DNA of 64,000 nt from positions 317,875 to 381,874 of the forward strand of contig NZ_QOHR01000001.1 in NCBI RefSeq assembly GCF_003385555.1, written 5' to 3'. Positions within the stretch are counted from its first letter, which is position 1. Each line of letters opens with the position of its first letter. This document shows positions 9,915 to 20,372 of the stretch, piece after piece. The translations under genes were made by a program, and so were the position numbers. The stretch comes from Rhodosalinus sediminis. Its GTDB lineage: Bacteria > Pseudomonadota > Alphaproteobacteria > Rhodobacterales > Rhodobacteraceae. The notes below the pieces were generated by a model, which saw only the letters and a program-made list of their open reading frames with translations, had not been told where the DNA came from and ran no database searches.

Positions 9915-11225
9915 TCACTTCGCGATGGTCTCGTCCCGCACGAACATGTTGGCCCAGGCGCGGTCGATCAACTCGGGCGTCATTTGGTAGGGAAGGCCCT
10001 CGAAGTCGCAGATCGAGAGGATCTGATCGATCAGGAAGACGGGCTGATAATTGGCGTAGACGTTGCCGATCGCCGGGTATTTCTCCTTCAGCAGGTAGAC
10101 GAGCGCCGCCTCGTCGAGCGGCAGCCCCTTCTTGCGCGCGACGAGCGCGAAGATCCTCAGGAAGTTCTCCTGAGTGGGGCCGTCCACCTTGATCTTGAAG
10201 AAGATGCGCCGGAGCGCGGCCTGGTCGAAGATCTCGTTCGGGTGGAAATTGGTCGAGAAGATGACGAGCGTGTCGAAGGGCACCTCGAACTTCTCGCCCG
10301 ACTGCAGGGCGAGGATGTCCTTCTGCTCCTCCAGCGGGACGATCCAGCGGTTGACGAGCGCCTGCGGCGGCTCCTTCTGACGGCCGAGGTCGTCGACGAT
10401 GAAGATGCCGCCTGTCGCCTTCAGTTGCAGCGGCGCCTGATAAGTGCGCGCGGTCGGGTTGTAGACGAGGTCGAGCATATCGAGCGTCAGCTCGCCGCCG
10501 GTGATGACGGTGGGCCGCTCGCAGCGCACGTAACGGGTGTCGAAGGTGCGCCGCCGGCGGAGCGCGCGGGGGTCGTCCACCTCCTCCTCGGCGGCGCTGT
10601 GCACGATGGGATCGTAGACGGTGATGACCTGCCCGCCGTATTCGATCGCGCGGGGGACGTAGATCCTGTCGCCGAGCGCGTCGCGGATGCCGTTGGAGAT
10701 GGAGCTCTTGCCGTTGCCGGGCGGGCCGTACATCAGGATCGAGCGGCCCGCGCCGACCGCCGGGCCGAGATGGTCGAGCAGGTCCTCGGGCAGCACCAGA
10801 TGCCCCATGGCCTGCGTGAGTTCGCTTCGCGTGATCCGGATGTTGCGGATGGACTGGCGCGCCACCTGCTCGCGGTAGACCGCGAGCGGCACGGGCATCG
10901 CGCCGTAGTATTCCGACTGCGCGAGCGCATCGTGGACGCGCGCGCGGCCCGCGTCGGTCAGCTGATAGCCCATTTCCTGCGCCGCGGTGGCCGACAGCGT
11001 GCCGGTCGCCTCGAGGAGCTTCTGGCCGCGCGCGAGATCGACGAGATCCTGCGTGACGTTCACCGGCAGGCAGACGGCGCGCGCCAGCTCGCTGACGAGG
11101 TCGAGGTTCTTGCGGAACATGGTCTTGAGCAGGATGTCCCGCATCATCACCGTCGGCAGCTGCATCTCCTCGAGGCTGCGCGGCGGGGGCGGCGCCGTGA
11201 CGGCGGGCGGCGCTTCCATGTTCAT
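9915..11225 (-). CDS. AAA family ATPase at the end of the Tad locus
   Basis: 436 aa. A variable N-terminal part (1-160) with a helical, HTH-like segment precedes a P-loop ATPase: Walker A GPPGNGKS at 167-174, Walker B FIVDDLG near 275-281, sensor-like FSTNFHP and the arginine-rich LRRIFFKIKVDGP. It is MoxR/AAA-like rather than a Tad secretion ATPase. It lies 97 bp downstream of the prepilin peptidase gene and on the same strand, so it is probably the last gene of the pilus region. I recall related ATPases beside tad loci in other alphaproteobacteria, but its role is unknown. Confidence 0.8.
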   Translation of the reverse strand: MNMEAPPAVTAPPPPRSLEEMQLPTVMMRDILLKTMFRKNLDLVSELARAVCLPVNVTQDLVDLARGQKLLEATGTLSATAAQEMGYQLTDAGRARVHDALAQSEYYGAMPVPLAVYREQVARQSIRNIRITRSELTQAMGHLVLPEDLLDHLGPAVGAGRSILMYGPPGNGKSSISNGIRDALGDRIYVPRAIEYGGQVITVYDPIVHSAAEEEVDDPRALRRRRTFDTRYVRCERPTVITGGELTLDMLDLVYNPTARTYQAPLQLKATGGIFIVDDLGRQKEPPQALVNRWIVPLEEQKDILALQSGEKFEVPFDTLVIFSTNFHPNEIFDQAALRRIFFKIKVDGPTQENFLRIFALVARKKGLPLDEAALVYLLKEKYPAIGNVYANYQPVFLIDQILSICDFEGLPYQMTPELIDRAWANMFVRDETIAK

Positions 11226-11321
11226 GTCGTCTCTCCCTGTGTCCCGGGGGCGTCGGGGCAGGGGTGCCAGCGCCGTCGATCGTGCGCGGGGCGGGAATGT
11301 GGCGATTCCGGGGCGCGCCGC

Positions 11322-11816
11322 TCAGGCGCCGTGCACCGCGCCGAGCGCCAGATACGCCAGCAGCGTCGGCCCCAGCGCGAAGCCCATCGGAAAGTCCTTC
11401 GTGCGTTGCCAGCTTTCCCAGTCCGGGGCGAGCGCGCCGAGCGGCGTCGCCCGCGCGAGGCGATGGGAGACATAGGCGGCGAGCAGGACCCCGGCGAAAA
11501 GCACCGTCACGGCGAGCGCGTCGCCCGGCGCGACGAAGGGCGCCGCCGCGGCGAGGAACTTCGCGTCCCCCGCGCCGAGCAGGCCGCCCGCGTTCAACAG
11601 GATGCCGACCACGAGGACGCCAGCCAGCTGCGCCAGCCGCCAGGGATACTCGGCGAGCGGCAGCGCCCAGAGCCCGACCACCAAAAAGACCCCCGCCAGC
11701 GCGAGGTTGGCCTTGTTCGGGATCTTCATAGTGGCGAGATCGGACCACGCCACGTAAAGGCAGATCGGCGCCGCGAAGGGCAGGAACCAGAGCGCCGCGC
11801 TGGCCGCGATTTCCAT
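11322..11816 (-). CDS. cpaA: prepilin peptidase CpaA/TadV
   Basis: 164 aa type IV aspartic prepilin peptidase with about five hydrophobic segments. The two catalytic aspartates are visible: D26 in WSDLATMKIPN and D84 in the GxGD-type motif GAGDAKF. It lacks the N-terminal methyltransferase domain of PilD, as is normal for Tad peptidases. It should cleave the leader of the Flp-like pilins encoded at 21.4-21.9 kb. The start lies 5 bp after the stop of the TPR gene upstream, consistent with co-transcription. Confidence 0.92.
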   Translation of the reverse strand: MEIAASAALWFLPFAAPICLYVAWSDLATMKIPNKANLALAGVFLVVGLWALPLAEYPWRLAQLAGVLVVGILLNAGGLLGAGDAKFLAAAAPFVAPGDALAVTVLFAGVLLAAYVSHRLARATPLGALAPDWESWQRTKDFPMGFALGPTLLAYLALGAVHGA

Positions 11817-11820
11817 GCCC

Positions 11821-12669
11821 TCAGTCCTCGAGCGCGGCGAGGCTGCGCGCCGCGGGCTCGTAGTACTGCGGATGCGTCTCCAGCGCGTCGCGGAAGAGCC
11901 CCTCTCCGGTGGCCACGTCGCCCCGCTTGACCGCGGACAGGCCGAGCGTGTGCAGGAGCTGCGCGCGCTCGGTCTGCGTCATCGGGATCACCGGCAGCGT
12001 GTACTTGCCCTGCGCGCCGCGGGCGAGGACGAGGTTGTTCTTGGCGGTGAAAAGCTCCGGGTCCTGCCGGATCGCCTGCGCGAAGAGGCGCTCGGCTTCC
12101 GCCGGGGCGCCGCGCGTGAGCTTGGAGTAGCCCCAGTTGTTCAGCACGCCGGCGGGCTGCGTGGTCAGGCCCACGGCGGTCTCGTAGAAGCTGTCGGCGG
12201 TCTCCCACTCCTCGTTGGCGTCGGCGACCATCGCCTCCAGCCGGTAGCGGCGGAAGGTCTCATGCGTCGGCGGGATCGCGTCGAGCACCTCCTCGGCGCG
12301 CGCCCAGTCGCCCGCGCGGATCAGCGCGTCGGCGAAGGCGACGCCGTCGGCGTGGGTGGCCCCCTCGTCCGCGGTCACGCGCTCCCATGCGGGCACCGCC
12401 TCGGTGGTGCGGCCCGCGCGCACGAGCGACTTGGCGAGACCGCGCTTCAGGTCGAGGCGGTCGGGGTTCTGTTGCGCCGCGCGCTGGAAGTAGCGCACCG
12501 CCTCGGCGGGGTCGGCGGCGCTCAGCATGACGTCGCTCAGGTTGGTCTCGTCCACGACGTCGATATCGGCCAGCGCGCGATCGACCTCGTTGCCGCCGGA
12601 GGGCGCGTCGCACCCCGCCAGCGCGCCGAGAGCGGCCGCGCAGAGGGCCACGGTGAAGGGATGGCGCAT
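11821..12669 (-). CDS. tadD: TPR lipoprotein, TadD-like (second copy)
   Basis: 282 aa. N-terminal lipoprotein signal with lipobox LGALAGC (Cys19), then TPR helices through most of the protein (for example AVRYFQRAAQQNPDRLDLKRG, and GVLNNWGYSKLTRGAPAEAERLF in the C-terminal half). TadD proteins are thought to help secretin or pilus assembly as pilotin-like factors. Located between another TPR lipoprotein and cpaA, all on one strand with short gaps. Confidence 0.85.
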   Translation of the reverse strand: MRHPFTVALCAAALGALAGCDAPSGGNEVDRALADIDVVDETNLSDVMLSAADPAEAVRYFQRAAQQNPDRLDLKRGLAKSLVRAGRTTEAVPAWERVTADEGATHADGVAFADALIRAGDWARAEEVLDAIPPTHETFRRYRLEAMVADANEEWETADSFYETAVGLTTQPAGVLNNWGYSKLTRGAPAEAERLFAQAIRQDPELFTAKNNLVLARGAQGKYTLPVIPMTQTERAQLLHTLGLSAVKRGDVATGEGLFRDALETHPQYYEPAARSLAALED

Positions 12670-12698
12670 CGGACCGGCGCTCCTCGCTGCTCTGCCTC

Positions 12699-13253
12699 TC
12701 AGGGAACGCGGCGGATCAGGTAGCTGCCCGAGCCGCGGCGCACCAGCTTGTAGTCTTGTTCTTGGCCCGGATCATACGTCGAATTTTCGACTTTTTCGAG
12801 AGCGAGGCGCAGATTGTCACGGATCGCGTCGCTTTCGCCGTCGTCGAGGGCGTAGGCCCGCCGGAACACCTGCGCCGCCTCAGCCGTCTCGCCCCGCTCC
12901 ATGAGCACCACGCCGAGATTGTTCCAGACCTCGGGCCAGGCTTCGCCGCGGTCGGTGACGCGCCGCAGCAGCGTCTCCGCCTGGTTGAGCCGGCCGAGCG
13001 CGATGTTCGCAGTGCCCATGGCGCTCAGCACCTCCGGCGTGAGCCCGCGCTCCGCGCCCGCGCGGCGGAAGGCGTCGAGCGCGAGATCGTATTCGCCGGC
13101 GCGCATCAGGCGATGGCCCACCACCATGCCGTCGACCGCGTCGCCCGCGGGATCGAGCGCGGGCGCGAAGGTCCGCTCGGGCGCGTCGGCGGTGCCGCAG
13201 GCGGCGAGGACCAGCGCCAAGAGCGCCGCCCGGACCGCGCGCGCGATGGTCAT
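12699..13253 (-). CDS. TPR lipoprotein, TadD-like (first copy)
   Basis: 184 aa. Signal with lipobox LVLAAC (Cys19), then three or so TPR units, including AYEYDLAL-like helices at 50-70 and the canonical VWNNLGVVLMERGETAEAA in the middle. It ends with a charged tail. With the next gene it makes a pair of TadD-like lipoproteins, which is common in alphaproteobacterial tad loci. 39 bp after tadC on the same strand. Confidence 0.85.
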   Translation of the reverse strand: MTIARAVRAALLALVLAACGTADAPERTFAPALDPAGDAVDGMVVGHRLMRAGEYDLALDAFRRAGAERGLTPEVLSAMGTANIALGRLNQAETLLRRVTDRGEAWPEVWNNLGVVLMERGETAEAAQVFRRAYALDDGESDAIRDNLRLALEKVENSTYDPGQEQDYKLVRRGSGSYLIRRVP

Positions 13254-13292
13254 GCTCTGTCTCTCCCGGGTGATCGTCGGGCCTCTGCCGCG

Positions 13293-14267
13293 CTACATCT
13301 CGCCCAGCTTGGCGATATCGACGAGCGACGGCCCCAGCAGGATGAGCAGGAGCGGCGGCACGGTCAACATCATGGTGGTCAGCGTCATCTTGGTCGGGAG
13401 CTTGTTGGCGGCTTCCTCGGCGCGCATCACGCGCTTGTCGCGCATCTCTCCGGCGTAGACGCGCAGCGCCTCGGCGATCGAGGTGCCGAAGGTCTGGCTC
13501 TGGATGAGGACGGTGACGAAGCTCGACACGTCCTGCACGCCGCAGCGTTCGGCCATGTCGTTGAGCACCGCGGTCTTGTCCTTGCCCGCCTTCATCTCGT
13601 GGCTGACGATCTCGAGTTCGTCGGCGAGCGAGGGGGCCGAGGCGCGCAACTCGGTCGCGACGCGCAGGATCGCCTGATTGAGCGACTGCCCCGCCTCGAC
13701 GCAGACGAGCAGCATGTCGAGCGCGTCGGGGAAGGATTGGGTGATCTCCTCCTGCCGTTCCTGGATGCGCCGGCTGATCCAGTACTTGGGCAGGAAATAG
13801 CCCGCCGCGCCGGGGCCGAGGATGAAGCCCACCTGCTGCTGGGTCGAGAGGTTGTCGGTGCCCACGACGGCGAGCGCGTAGAACAGCCCGATCCCCAGCC
13901 CGACGAGGCCGAGCGCCATCTGCGCGAAGTGGAAGATGCGCACCGCCTCGCGGGTGCGGTAGCCCGCCTGCAGCATCCGCAGCCGCATGTCGGAGAGCTC
14001 CTGCTCGTCCTGCGGCTCGAGGAAGGTGGCGTATTTCTTGAGCCGCTCGGCGCGCGCGCGCTGCCGGAGGTCGGCCTGCCCCGCCCCCTCGGCCGCGCGC
14101 CGTCGGGTGCCCGCGGCTTCCTCCTTGAGCTTGTCCATCGGGTCCTTCTTCGCGCCGAGGAGGAAGGGCAGCGTGCCCAGCACGAACAGAAGCCCCACGG
14201 CGCCGAGCGCGATGGCCGGCCCGAGCGGGCCGAACATGTCCGTGAGCAGCGCGAAAAGCGTATCCAA
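13293..14267 (-). CDS. tadC: Tad inner-membrane platform protein TadC
   Basis: 324 aa type II secretion system F-domain protein, paired with TadB as the inner-membrane platform of the pilus machine. TM near the N-terminus (about 14-34), T2SSF core SFPDALDMLLVCVEAGQSLNQAI and MAERCGVQDVSSFVTVLIQSQ, then two C-terminal TMs. Start chosen at TTG 14267: GAGGAG lies 7 nt upstream and the tadB stop is 11 bp away. The ATG at 14237 (10 codons later) is the alternative. The frame extends upstream without a stop but overlaps tadB. Confidence 0.9.
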   Translation of the reverse strand: MDTLFALLTDMFGPLGPAIALGAVGLLFVLGTLPFLLGAKKDPMDKLKEEAAGTRRRAAEGAGQADLRQRARAERLKKYATFLEPQDEQELSDMRLRMLQAGYRTREAVRIFHFAQMALGLVGLGIGLFYALAVVGTDNLSTQQQVGFILGPGAAGYFLPKYWISRRIQERQEEITQSFPDALDMLLVCVEAGQSLNQAILRVATELRASAPSLADELEIVSHEMKAGKDKTAVLNDMAERCGVQDVSSFVTVLIQSQTFGTSIAEALRVYAGEMRDKRVMRAEEAANKLPTKMTLTTMMLTVPPLLLILLGPSLVDIAKLGEM

Positions 14268-14278
14268 GGTGGAGCTCC

Positions 14279-15247
14279 TCAGACCTTGATGTTCACGAGG
14301 GCGCGCATGACGAGCATGTTCGCCACGAGAAAGATGCCGACGACGAAACAGGCGGGCACGAACCACGGGTGATCCATCACCGGGTCGTAATACGTCGGAT
14401 CGAGCAGGTTGATCGCGATCAGCGCCACGATCGGGAAGCCCGAGAGGAACTTGCCCGACCACTGCGCCTCGGCGGTGATGGCCTTGACGCGTCGGAAGAG
14501 GCGGAAGCGCGCCCGGATGACCCGCGCGAGGCCGGCGAGGATCTCGGCGAGGTTGCCGCCCGACTGCTGCTGGATGGTGACCGAAACGGCAAGGAAGCGC
14601 AGGTCCTGCATGTCGAGCCGCTCGGCCATGTGCTTGAGCGCCTCGCCCACGTCGCGCCCGTAGGCCGATTCGTCCGCGATCACGCCGAACTCGGTGGCGA
14701 GCGGGTCCTTGATCTCCTTCGAGACGACGGACAGCGCCGAGGAGAAGGGATGCCCCACCCGGAGCGAGCGCACCATGAGCTCGATCGCGTCGGGCAGTTG
14801 CTCCTCGATCAGGGCGAGGCGCTTCTTGGCCTTGGAATTCACCCAGAAATAGACGCCGCCCACCCCCATGGCGACGGCGGTGACGAGGCGCACGACCGGG
14901 CCGGTGTCCGTGGCCACCGACAGCCCGATGAAGGCCATGAGCGAGAGCGCCGCCATCACGAGGATCAGCTGATTGGGCGTGAAGGCCAGCGCCGCCTTCT
15001 GCGCCTTGTCGGCGAGCAGCGAATAGAGCGGGATGGACCGCGAGCGCATGTGCTGGTCCATCTCCTTGCGCAGCGTCTCGAGCACCTCCTCGCGCCGCGT
15101 GCCGCCCTGCAGCATCTCGAGGCGCCGGTTGACGCGGCTGTTCAGGCTGATCGATTTGCCGAAGACGGTGAGATAGAGGCCCTCCACGAGGAAGAGCACG
15201 GCGACGAAGATCGCCCCGTAGATCAGCGGTTCGGCCGAAATGCTCAT
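14279..15247 (-). CDS. tadB: Tad inner-membrane platform protein TadB
   Basis: 322 aa T2SSF-domain membrane protein. N-terminal TM (about 7-28), paired TMs near 90-130, cytoplasmic F domain with EEQLPDAIELMVRSLRVGHPF and MAERLDMQDLRFLAVSVTIQQ, and two TMs at the C-terminus. Partner of TadC, driven by the CpaF ATPase encoded 4 bp upstream. Confidence is high from the gene order CpaE-CpaF-TadB-TadC and the domain. Confidence 0.93.
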   Translation of the reverse strand: MSISAEPLIYGAIFVAVLFLVEGLYLTVFGKSISLNSRVNRRLEMLQGGTRREEVLETLRKEMDQHMRSRSIPLYSLLADKAQKAALAFTPNQLILVMAALSLMAFIGLSVATDTGPVVRLVTAVAMGVGGVYFWVNSKAKKRLALIEEQLPDAIELMVRSLRVGHPFSSALSVVSKEIKDPLATEFGVIADESAYGRDVGEALKHMAERLDMQDLRFLAVSVTIQQQSGGNLAEILAGLARVIRARFRLFRRVKAITAEAQWSGKFLSGFPIVALIAINLLDPTYYDPVMDHPWFVPACFVVGIFLVANMLVMRALVNIKV

Positions 15248-15251
15248 GCTC

Positions 15252-16694
<1,443 letters not shown>

Positions 16695-16705
16695 CCGGTT
16701 CCTCC

Positions 16706-17935
16706 TCAGGCGGCTTCCGTGGCGTCGCGGCCGAGGTCGAAGAGCGACTGCGCCAGCTTGGCGACGTCGCGGCGCAGGGGATTCTTGGGCGCGGACCGCG
16801 CGAGCGGCGTGCCGTGATCGCCCGCTTGCGCGACCTGCCGGCCGCCGTCGGACAGATGCAGCTCGATCGAGATGCCGAGCGATTCGGCCATGCGCTTGAC
16901 CCGCGCCTTGCCGTTCAGGTCGGTGAAGCGCGGCGCCCGGTTGAGCGCGAACCGCAGCTTCTCGAAGGGCAGGTCCTCCGCCTGCAGCGCCTGCTTGAGG
17001 CGCAGCGTGTTCTGCGCCGAGCGCATCTCGAGCTCGACGAGCGCGAAATAGACATGCGCCGCGGTCAGCACCGTCTCGGTCCACTGGACGACCGCGCCGG
17101 GCATGTCCACGACGACGAAATCGAAGTGCCGCGCGGCCATGTCGAGCACGCGCTCGATGTCCTGGGGTGTCACGATGTCGAGCGGCACGAGATCGGCCGG
17201 CGCGGTCAGCACCTGCAGCGTCTCCTCGTGGGTGACGAGCGCCTGCGCGAAGACCTCCTCGTCCATCGCCTCGGTGTCGTTCAGCATCTCGAAGACCGCA
17301 TCGCGGCGGGGCAGGTCGAGATAGGTCGCCGCCGCCCCGCGCTGCAGGTCCAGATCGAGCAGGCAGACCCGCGGCGCGTTCTCCTTGGCGACGGTCGCCA
17401 GTTCCCAGGCGAGGTTGACGGCCAGCGTGCTCGTGCCGACGCCGCCGGCGAGGCCCTGCACCGCGAGGATCACGCCGTCGCCGCCCTCCGAGAGCTTCGA
17501 CGCCTCGGCCGCAGGTTTCGGCGTCGCCGGCTGGCGCAGCCGCTTGATCGCCGCCATCAGCTCCCCTTCGGGCAGGGGGTAGGGGACGAATTCGTCGGCG
17601 CCCTGACGCAGGAGCTGATGCAGCGCGGCCGGCGTCACGTCCTCGGCGATCAGGATCACCTTGATGCCCTTGGCGGCGGCGGCGGCGATCACCTCGCCCA
17701 TGATGGCGAGGTTGTCCTCGTCCTCGCCGTCGATCGCCAGGGCGACGAACTCGAGGCGGTTCGCCTCGGGCTGGTTGAAGAAGGTCAGCGCCTCCGCGAA
17801 GCCGAGATCGCCCCAGCTCTCGCCGAGCGCGGCCTCCATGTCCTCGATCAGCAGATCGAAGTCCTGAACGTCCCGGCTGATCGTGCAGGCCACGATCGGA
17901 GCGGGATCGGGTTGCAGGCTCGCCGTACTCGTCAT
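16706..17935 (-). CDS. cpaE: pilus assembly ATPase-like protein CpaE/TadZ
   Basis: 409 aa. N-terminal receiver-like domain (about 15-130) lacking an obvious phospho-acceptor set, then a MinD/ParA-type ATPase domain. The P-loop region reads VQGLAGGVGTSTLAVNLA (159-176), a variant without the signature first Lys, as is known for CpaE/TadZ. VCLLDLDLQRG and VVVDMPG are the other nucleotide-site motifs. It localises the Tad machine to the pole in related systems. The gene is separated by 172 bp and a strong hairpin from the ompA-like gene, so it may start a second transcription unit. Confidence 0.92.
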   Translation of the reverse strand: MTSTASLQPDPAPIVACTISRDVQDFDLLIEDMEAALGESWGDLGFAEALTFFNQPEANRLEFVALAIDGEDEDNLAIMGEVIAAAAAKGIKVILIAEDVTPAALHQLLRQGADEFVPYPLPEGELMAAIKRLRQPATPKPAAEASKLSEGGDGVILAVQGLAGGVGTSTLAVNLAWELATVAKENAPRVCLLDLDLQRGAAATYLDLPRRDAVFEMLNDTEAMDEEVFAQALVTHEETLQVLTAPADLVPLDIVTPQDIERVLDMAARHFDFVVVDMPGAVVQWTETVLTAAHVYFALVELEMRSAQNTLRLKQALQAEDLPFEKLRFALNRAPRFTDLNGKARVKRMAESLGISIELHLSDGGRQVAQAGDHGTPLARSAPKNPLRRDVAKLAQSLFDLGRDATEAA

Positions 17936-18077
17936 CGCCTCACGTCCTGTCCTTGGGCCGCCGCGCTGCGGGCGGCCATCCGGGGGCGTGCGTCACGCAG
18001 GCGGTGCCGCGCCGTCCCGTGCCGAGACCATCGTGGAAGAGTTGGGCGAGATTAGGGCTGAAAGATCGTATTATTTG

Positions 18078-18102
18078 GTCTGCGGCGACGATCGCCGCAG
18101 AC
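18078..18102 (-). terminator. hairpin after the OmpA-like gene
   Basis: Perfect 11-bp stem (18078-18088 with 18092-18102) around a 3-nt loop, starting 5 bp beyond the stop codon on the minus strand. The following minus-strand sequence is A+T-rich (CAAATAATACG) but is not a T-run, so it is terminator-like. It could partly uncouple cpaE-tadC from the upstream genes. Confidence 0.5.
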
Positions 18103-18107
18103 GCCGA

Positions 18108-18779
18108 TCACTGTCCGCCGCCTGCGCCGCCGCCGCCCGCGCCGGCCTCGAAGTCGCTCTGCGGCTGCGCGCTCGCGACGTATTCGCGGTAGATGACCTC
18201 GGCGTAGCGCCCGTCGAGCACCGTCGGGTGACGCTCGTAGAAGCCGTTCACCTCGGTCACCGTGCGCCGGTTGCGCCGCTCGCGGCCCTCGGTGACGATC
18301 AGCGGCTGGCGTTCGCCGAAGGAGACGACGGCCTCCAGCCGGTCGCGCGAGATGCCCTGCCGGACGAAGAAATCCACCACCGCGCGCGCCCGGCGCAGGC
18401 CGAGGCGCTGGTTGTAGGCCTCCGTCCCGACGAGGTCGGTGTGACCGTAGACCCGGAAGCGCAACTCTGGGAACTGCCGGATGAAGTCCGCCTGCCGCGC
18501 CAGCGTCGCGCGGGCCTCCGGCCCGAGCCGCGCGCTGTCGAAGTCGAAGTTCACCGTGGTCTCGACCGCGTCGGCGAAGCGCTCGGCGAGCGCGGTCGTG
18601 CAGTCCTTCTCGCCGGTCATGCACTGCGTGTTGTGCATCGTCGCCGCGCCGAAGTTGCCGTGCGCGTCGGCGATGGCGCCGGCCTCCGCGTCGAAGGCGG
18701 TGCGCTGGCCCGGCGCGCAGGCGGCGAGCAGCCCGGCGGCGAGGCCGAGACAGGCGAGGGAAGCGCGGGGCCTTTGCAT
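18108..18779 (-). CDS. OmpA-family lipoprotein of the Tad locus
   Basis: 223 aa. Lipoprotein signal with lipobox GLLAAC (Cys21). The C-terminal half is an OmpA_C peptidoglycan-binding domain: NFDFDSARLGPEA, RVYGHTDLVGTEAYNQRLGLRRA with the meso-DAP-contacting Asp and Arg, then GERQPL. It ends in a Gly-rich tail (AGAGGGGAGGG). OmpA-like proteins at this place (CpaD neighbourhood) probably anchor the secretin channel to the cell wall. It lies 17 bp after cpaC, RBS AGGAGA. No canonical CpaD was found. Confidence 0.88.
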   Translation of the reverse strand: MQRPRASLACLGLAAGLLAACAPGQRTAFDAEAGAIADAHGNFGAATMHNTQCMTGEKDCTTALAERFADAVETTVNFDFDSARLGPEARATLARQADFIRQFPELRFRVYGHTDLVGTEAYNQRLGLRRARAVVDFFVRQGISRDRLEAVVSFGERQPLIVTEGRERRNRRTVTEVNGFYERHPTVLDGRYAEVIYREYVASAQPQSDFEAGAGGGGAGGGQ

Positions 18780-18796
18780 CGTTTCTCTCCTGTCCC

Positions 18797-20212
18797 TCAG
18801 TCCAGCACGTAGCCGTAGGAGCCCGGGAAGTCCTGCCGCGCGACCTCTCCCGCGCCGCCGTTCGCGGGGCGCGACACGCGCCCGCGCAGGAACAGGTCCC
18901 GCTCGGTCGGCGGCCGTACGCGGTCCGTGGGCAGCGCCAGCGCGTCGCCCCGCGTGGGCGTCACGAGGTGCGGTGTCACGATGATGACGAGCTCGGACTG
19001 CGCGCGCTGGTACTCCGCGCTGCGGAAGAGCGCGCCGAGCACCGGAATGTCGCCGAGCCACGGCACCTGGCCCGAGAGATCGCGGAAATCGTCCTGCAGA
19101 AGGCCCGCGATGGCGAAGCTCTCCCCGTCGCGCAGTTCGACGGTGGTGGACGCCTCGCGGCGGCTGAAGGCGTCGATGGTGAACCCCTCGCCGACCTGAA
19201 CGCCGTTCGCCGAATCGATGGACGAAACCGCGGCTTGCAGTTCGAGGTTGATCAGGTCCTCGTCGACCACGCGCGGCACGAAGCCGAGCTCGACGCCGAA
19301 GGGGCGGTAATCCACCGAGATGGTGCCGCCCTCCTGCGAGCTCGGCACCGGGTACTCGCCGCCCGCGAGGAAGTTCGCCTCCTGGCCGGACAGCGCGGTC
19401 AGGTTCGGCTCGGCGAGGGTGCGCACCATGCCCTTGGACTCCAGCGCTTCGAGCAGCACGCCCACCTCGACCGCGCCGACGTCGAAGCCGAGGAGAAGCG
19501 CCCCCTCGTTTTCGCTGGCGCCGGGCAGCGCCCCGGTCAGGAGGGATTGCTGCGCGCCGCCGGTCACGCCGGCATTGGTGCCCGACTGCACCCCTAGGTC
19601 GCCATCGAGCGCAGAGCCGCCGAGGGCGAGCGACGTGCCGAGCGACTTCGAAACGGAGCGCCGCATCTCGGCGAAGCGAACCTTGAGCATCACCTGCTGC
19701 ACGCCCGCCACGCTCATCAGGTTCGACACCCGCTCCGGCGCGTAGCGCTCCGCGAGATCGAGGGCGCGCTGCATTTTTTGCGTGGAGGAGGCCGTGCCCG
19801 AGAGCACGATCCCGTCGTTCGCGGTGCGCACCTCGATGTTCTCGCCCGGCAGGATCTGGCGCAGACGCTCCTTGAACTCGGTGATGTCGGCGGCGACGCG
19901 CACATCGACGTTGGTGATGAGATGCCCGTTGGCGTCGAGCAGCGTCAGCGTCGTGATGCCCGGCGACCGGCCGAGCACGTAGATCGTGCGGTCCGAGAGC
20001 GACGAGATGTCGGCGATCTCTGGGTTGGCGATGGAGAGTTCGGCGAAGGGCGTTTCGCTCTCGACGACGACCGCCCGGTTCATCGCCACGTTCAGGGATT
20101 TGGCCGTGCCGGCCGTCACGACGCGCACATCGCTCGCCATGGCGGCGGGGAGTTGCGTCAGGCTCGCGGCGAGCGCGAGCAGGGCGGCGCGGACCACGCG
20201 CTCGAATGTCAT
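18797..20212 (-). CDS. cpaC: Tad outer-membrane secretin CpaC/RcpA
   Basis: 471 aa. Sec signal peptide at 1-27 (cleavage after AMA), pilus/BON-type domains (N0-like region from about 35, BON near 100-165), then the secretin domain with VEVGVLLEALESKGMVRTLAEPNL, GGEYPVP and the C-terminal VPWLGDIPVLGALFRS, which is the hallmark secretin motif. It forms the outer-membrane pore for the pilus. ATG 20212 was preferred to 20251 because it gives a clean signal peptide and has GAGAGGCAGG upstream. Confidence 0.95.
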   Translation of the reverse strand: MTFERVVRAALLALAASLTQLPAAMASDVRVVTAGTAKSLNVAMNRAVVVESETPFAELSIANPEIADISSLSDRTIYVLGRSPGITTLTLLDANGHLITNVDVRVAADITEFKERLRQILPGENIEVRTANDGIVLSGTASSTQKMQRALDLAERYAPERVSNLMSVAGVQQVMLKVRFAEMRRSVSKSLGTSLALGGSALDGDLGVQSGTNAGVTGGAQQSLLTGALPGASENEGALLLGFDVGAVEVGVLLEALESKGMVRTLAEPNLTALSGQEANFLAGGEYPVPSSQEGGTISVDYRPFGVELGFVPRVVDEDLINLELQAAVSSIDSANGVQVGEGFTIDAFSRREASTTVELRDGESFAIAGLLQDDFRDLSGQVPWLGDIPVLGALFRSAEYQRAQSELVIIVTPHLVTPTRGDALALPTDRVRPPTERDLFLRGRVSRPANGGAGEVARQDFPGSYGYVLD

Positions 20213-20372
20213 GCGACCTGCCTCTCGATCACGGATGATGGCGGGTCTCACGCCCGCTTTGCGTCAACTTTGGGGTAACGTCGCACTTTAATCAAGAATC
20301 AATGCCTTTCGCGGCACGCTTGATGTGGACAACTGGCAACAGGGGCGCCGCCCCCGTCGCCGGCGTCGGGTC

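Noticed and set aside
9862..11748. 628-codon minus frame across the AAA ATPase and cpaA
   Set aside because: Out of phase with two real genes and rich in Arg/Ala/Gly.
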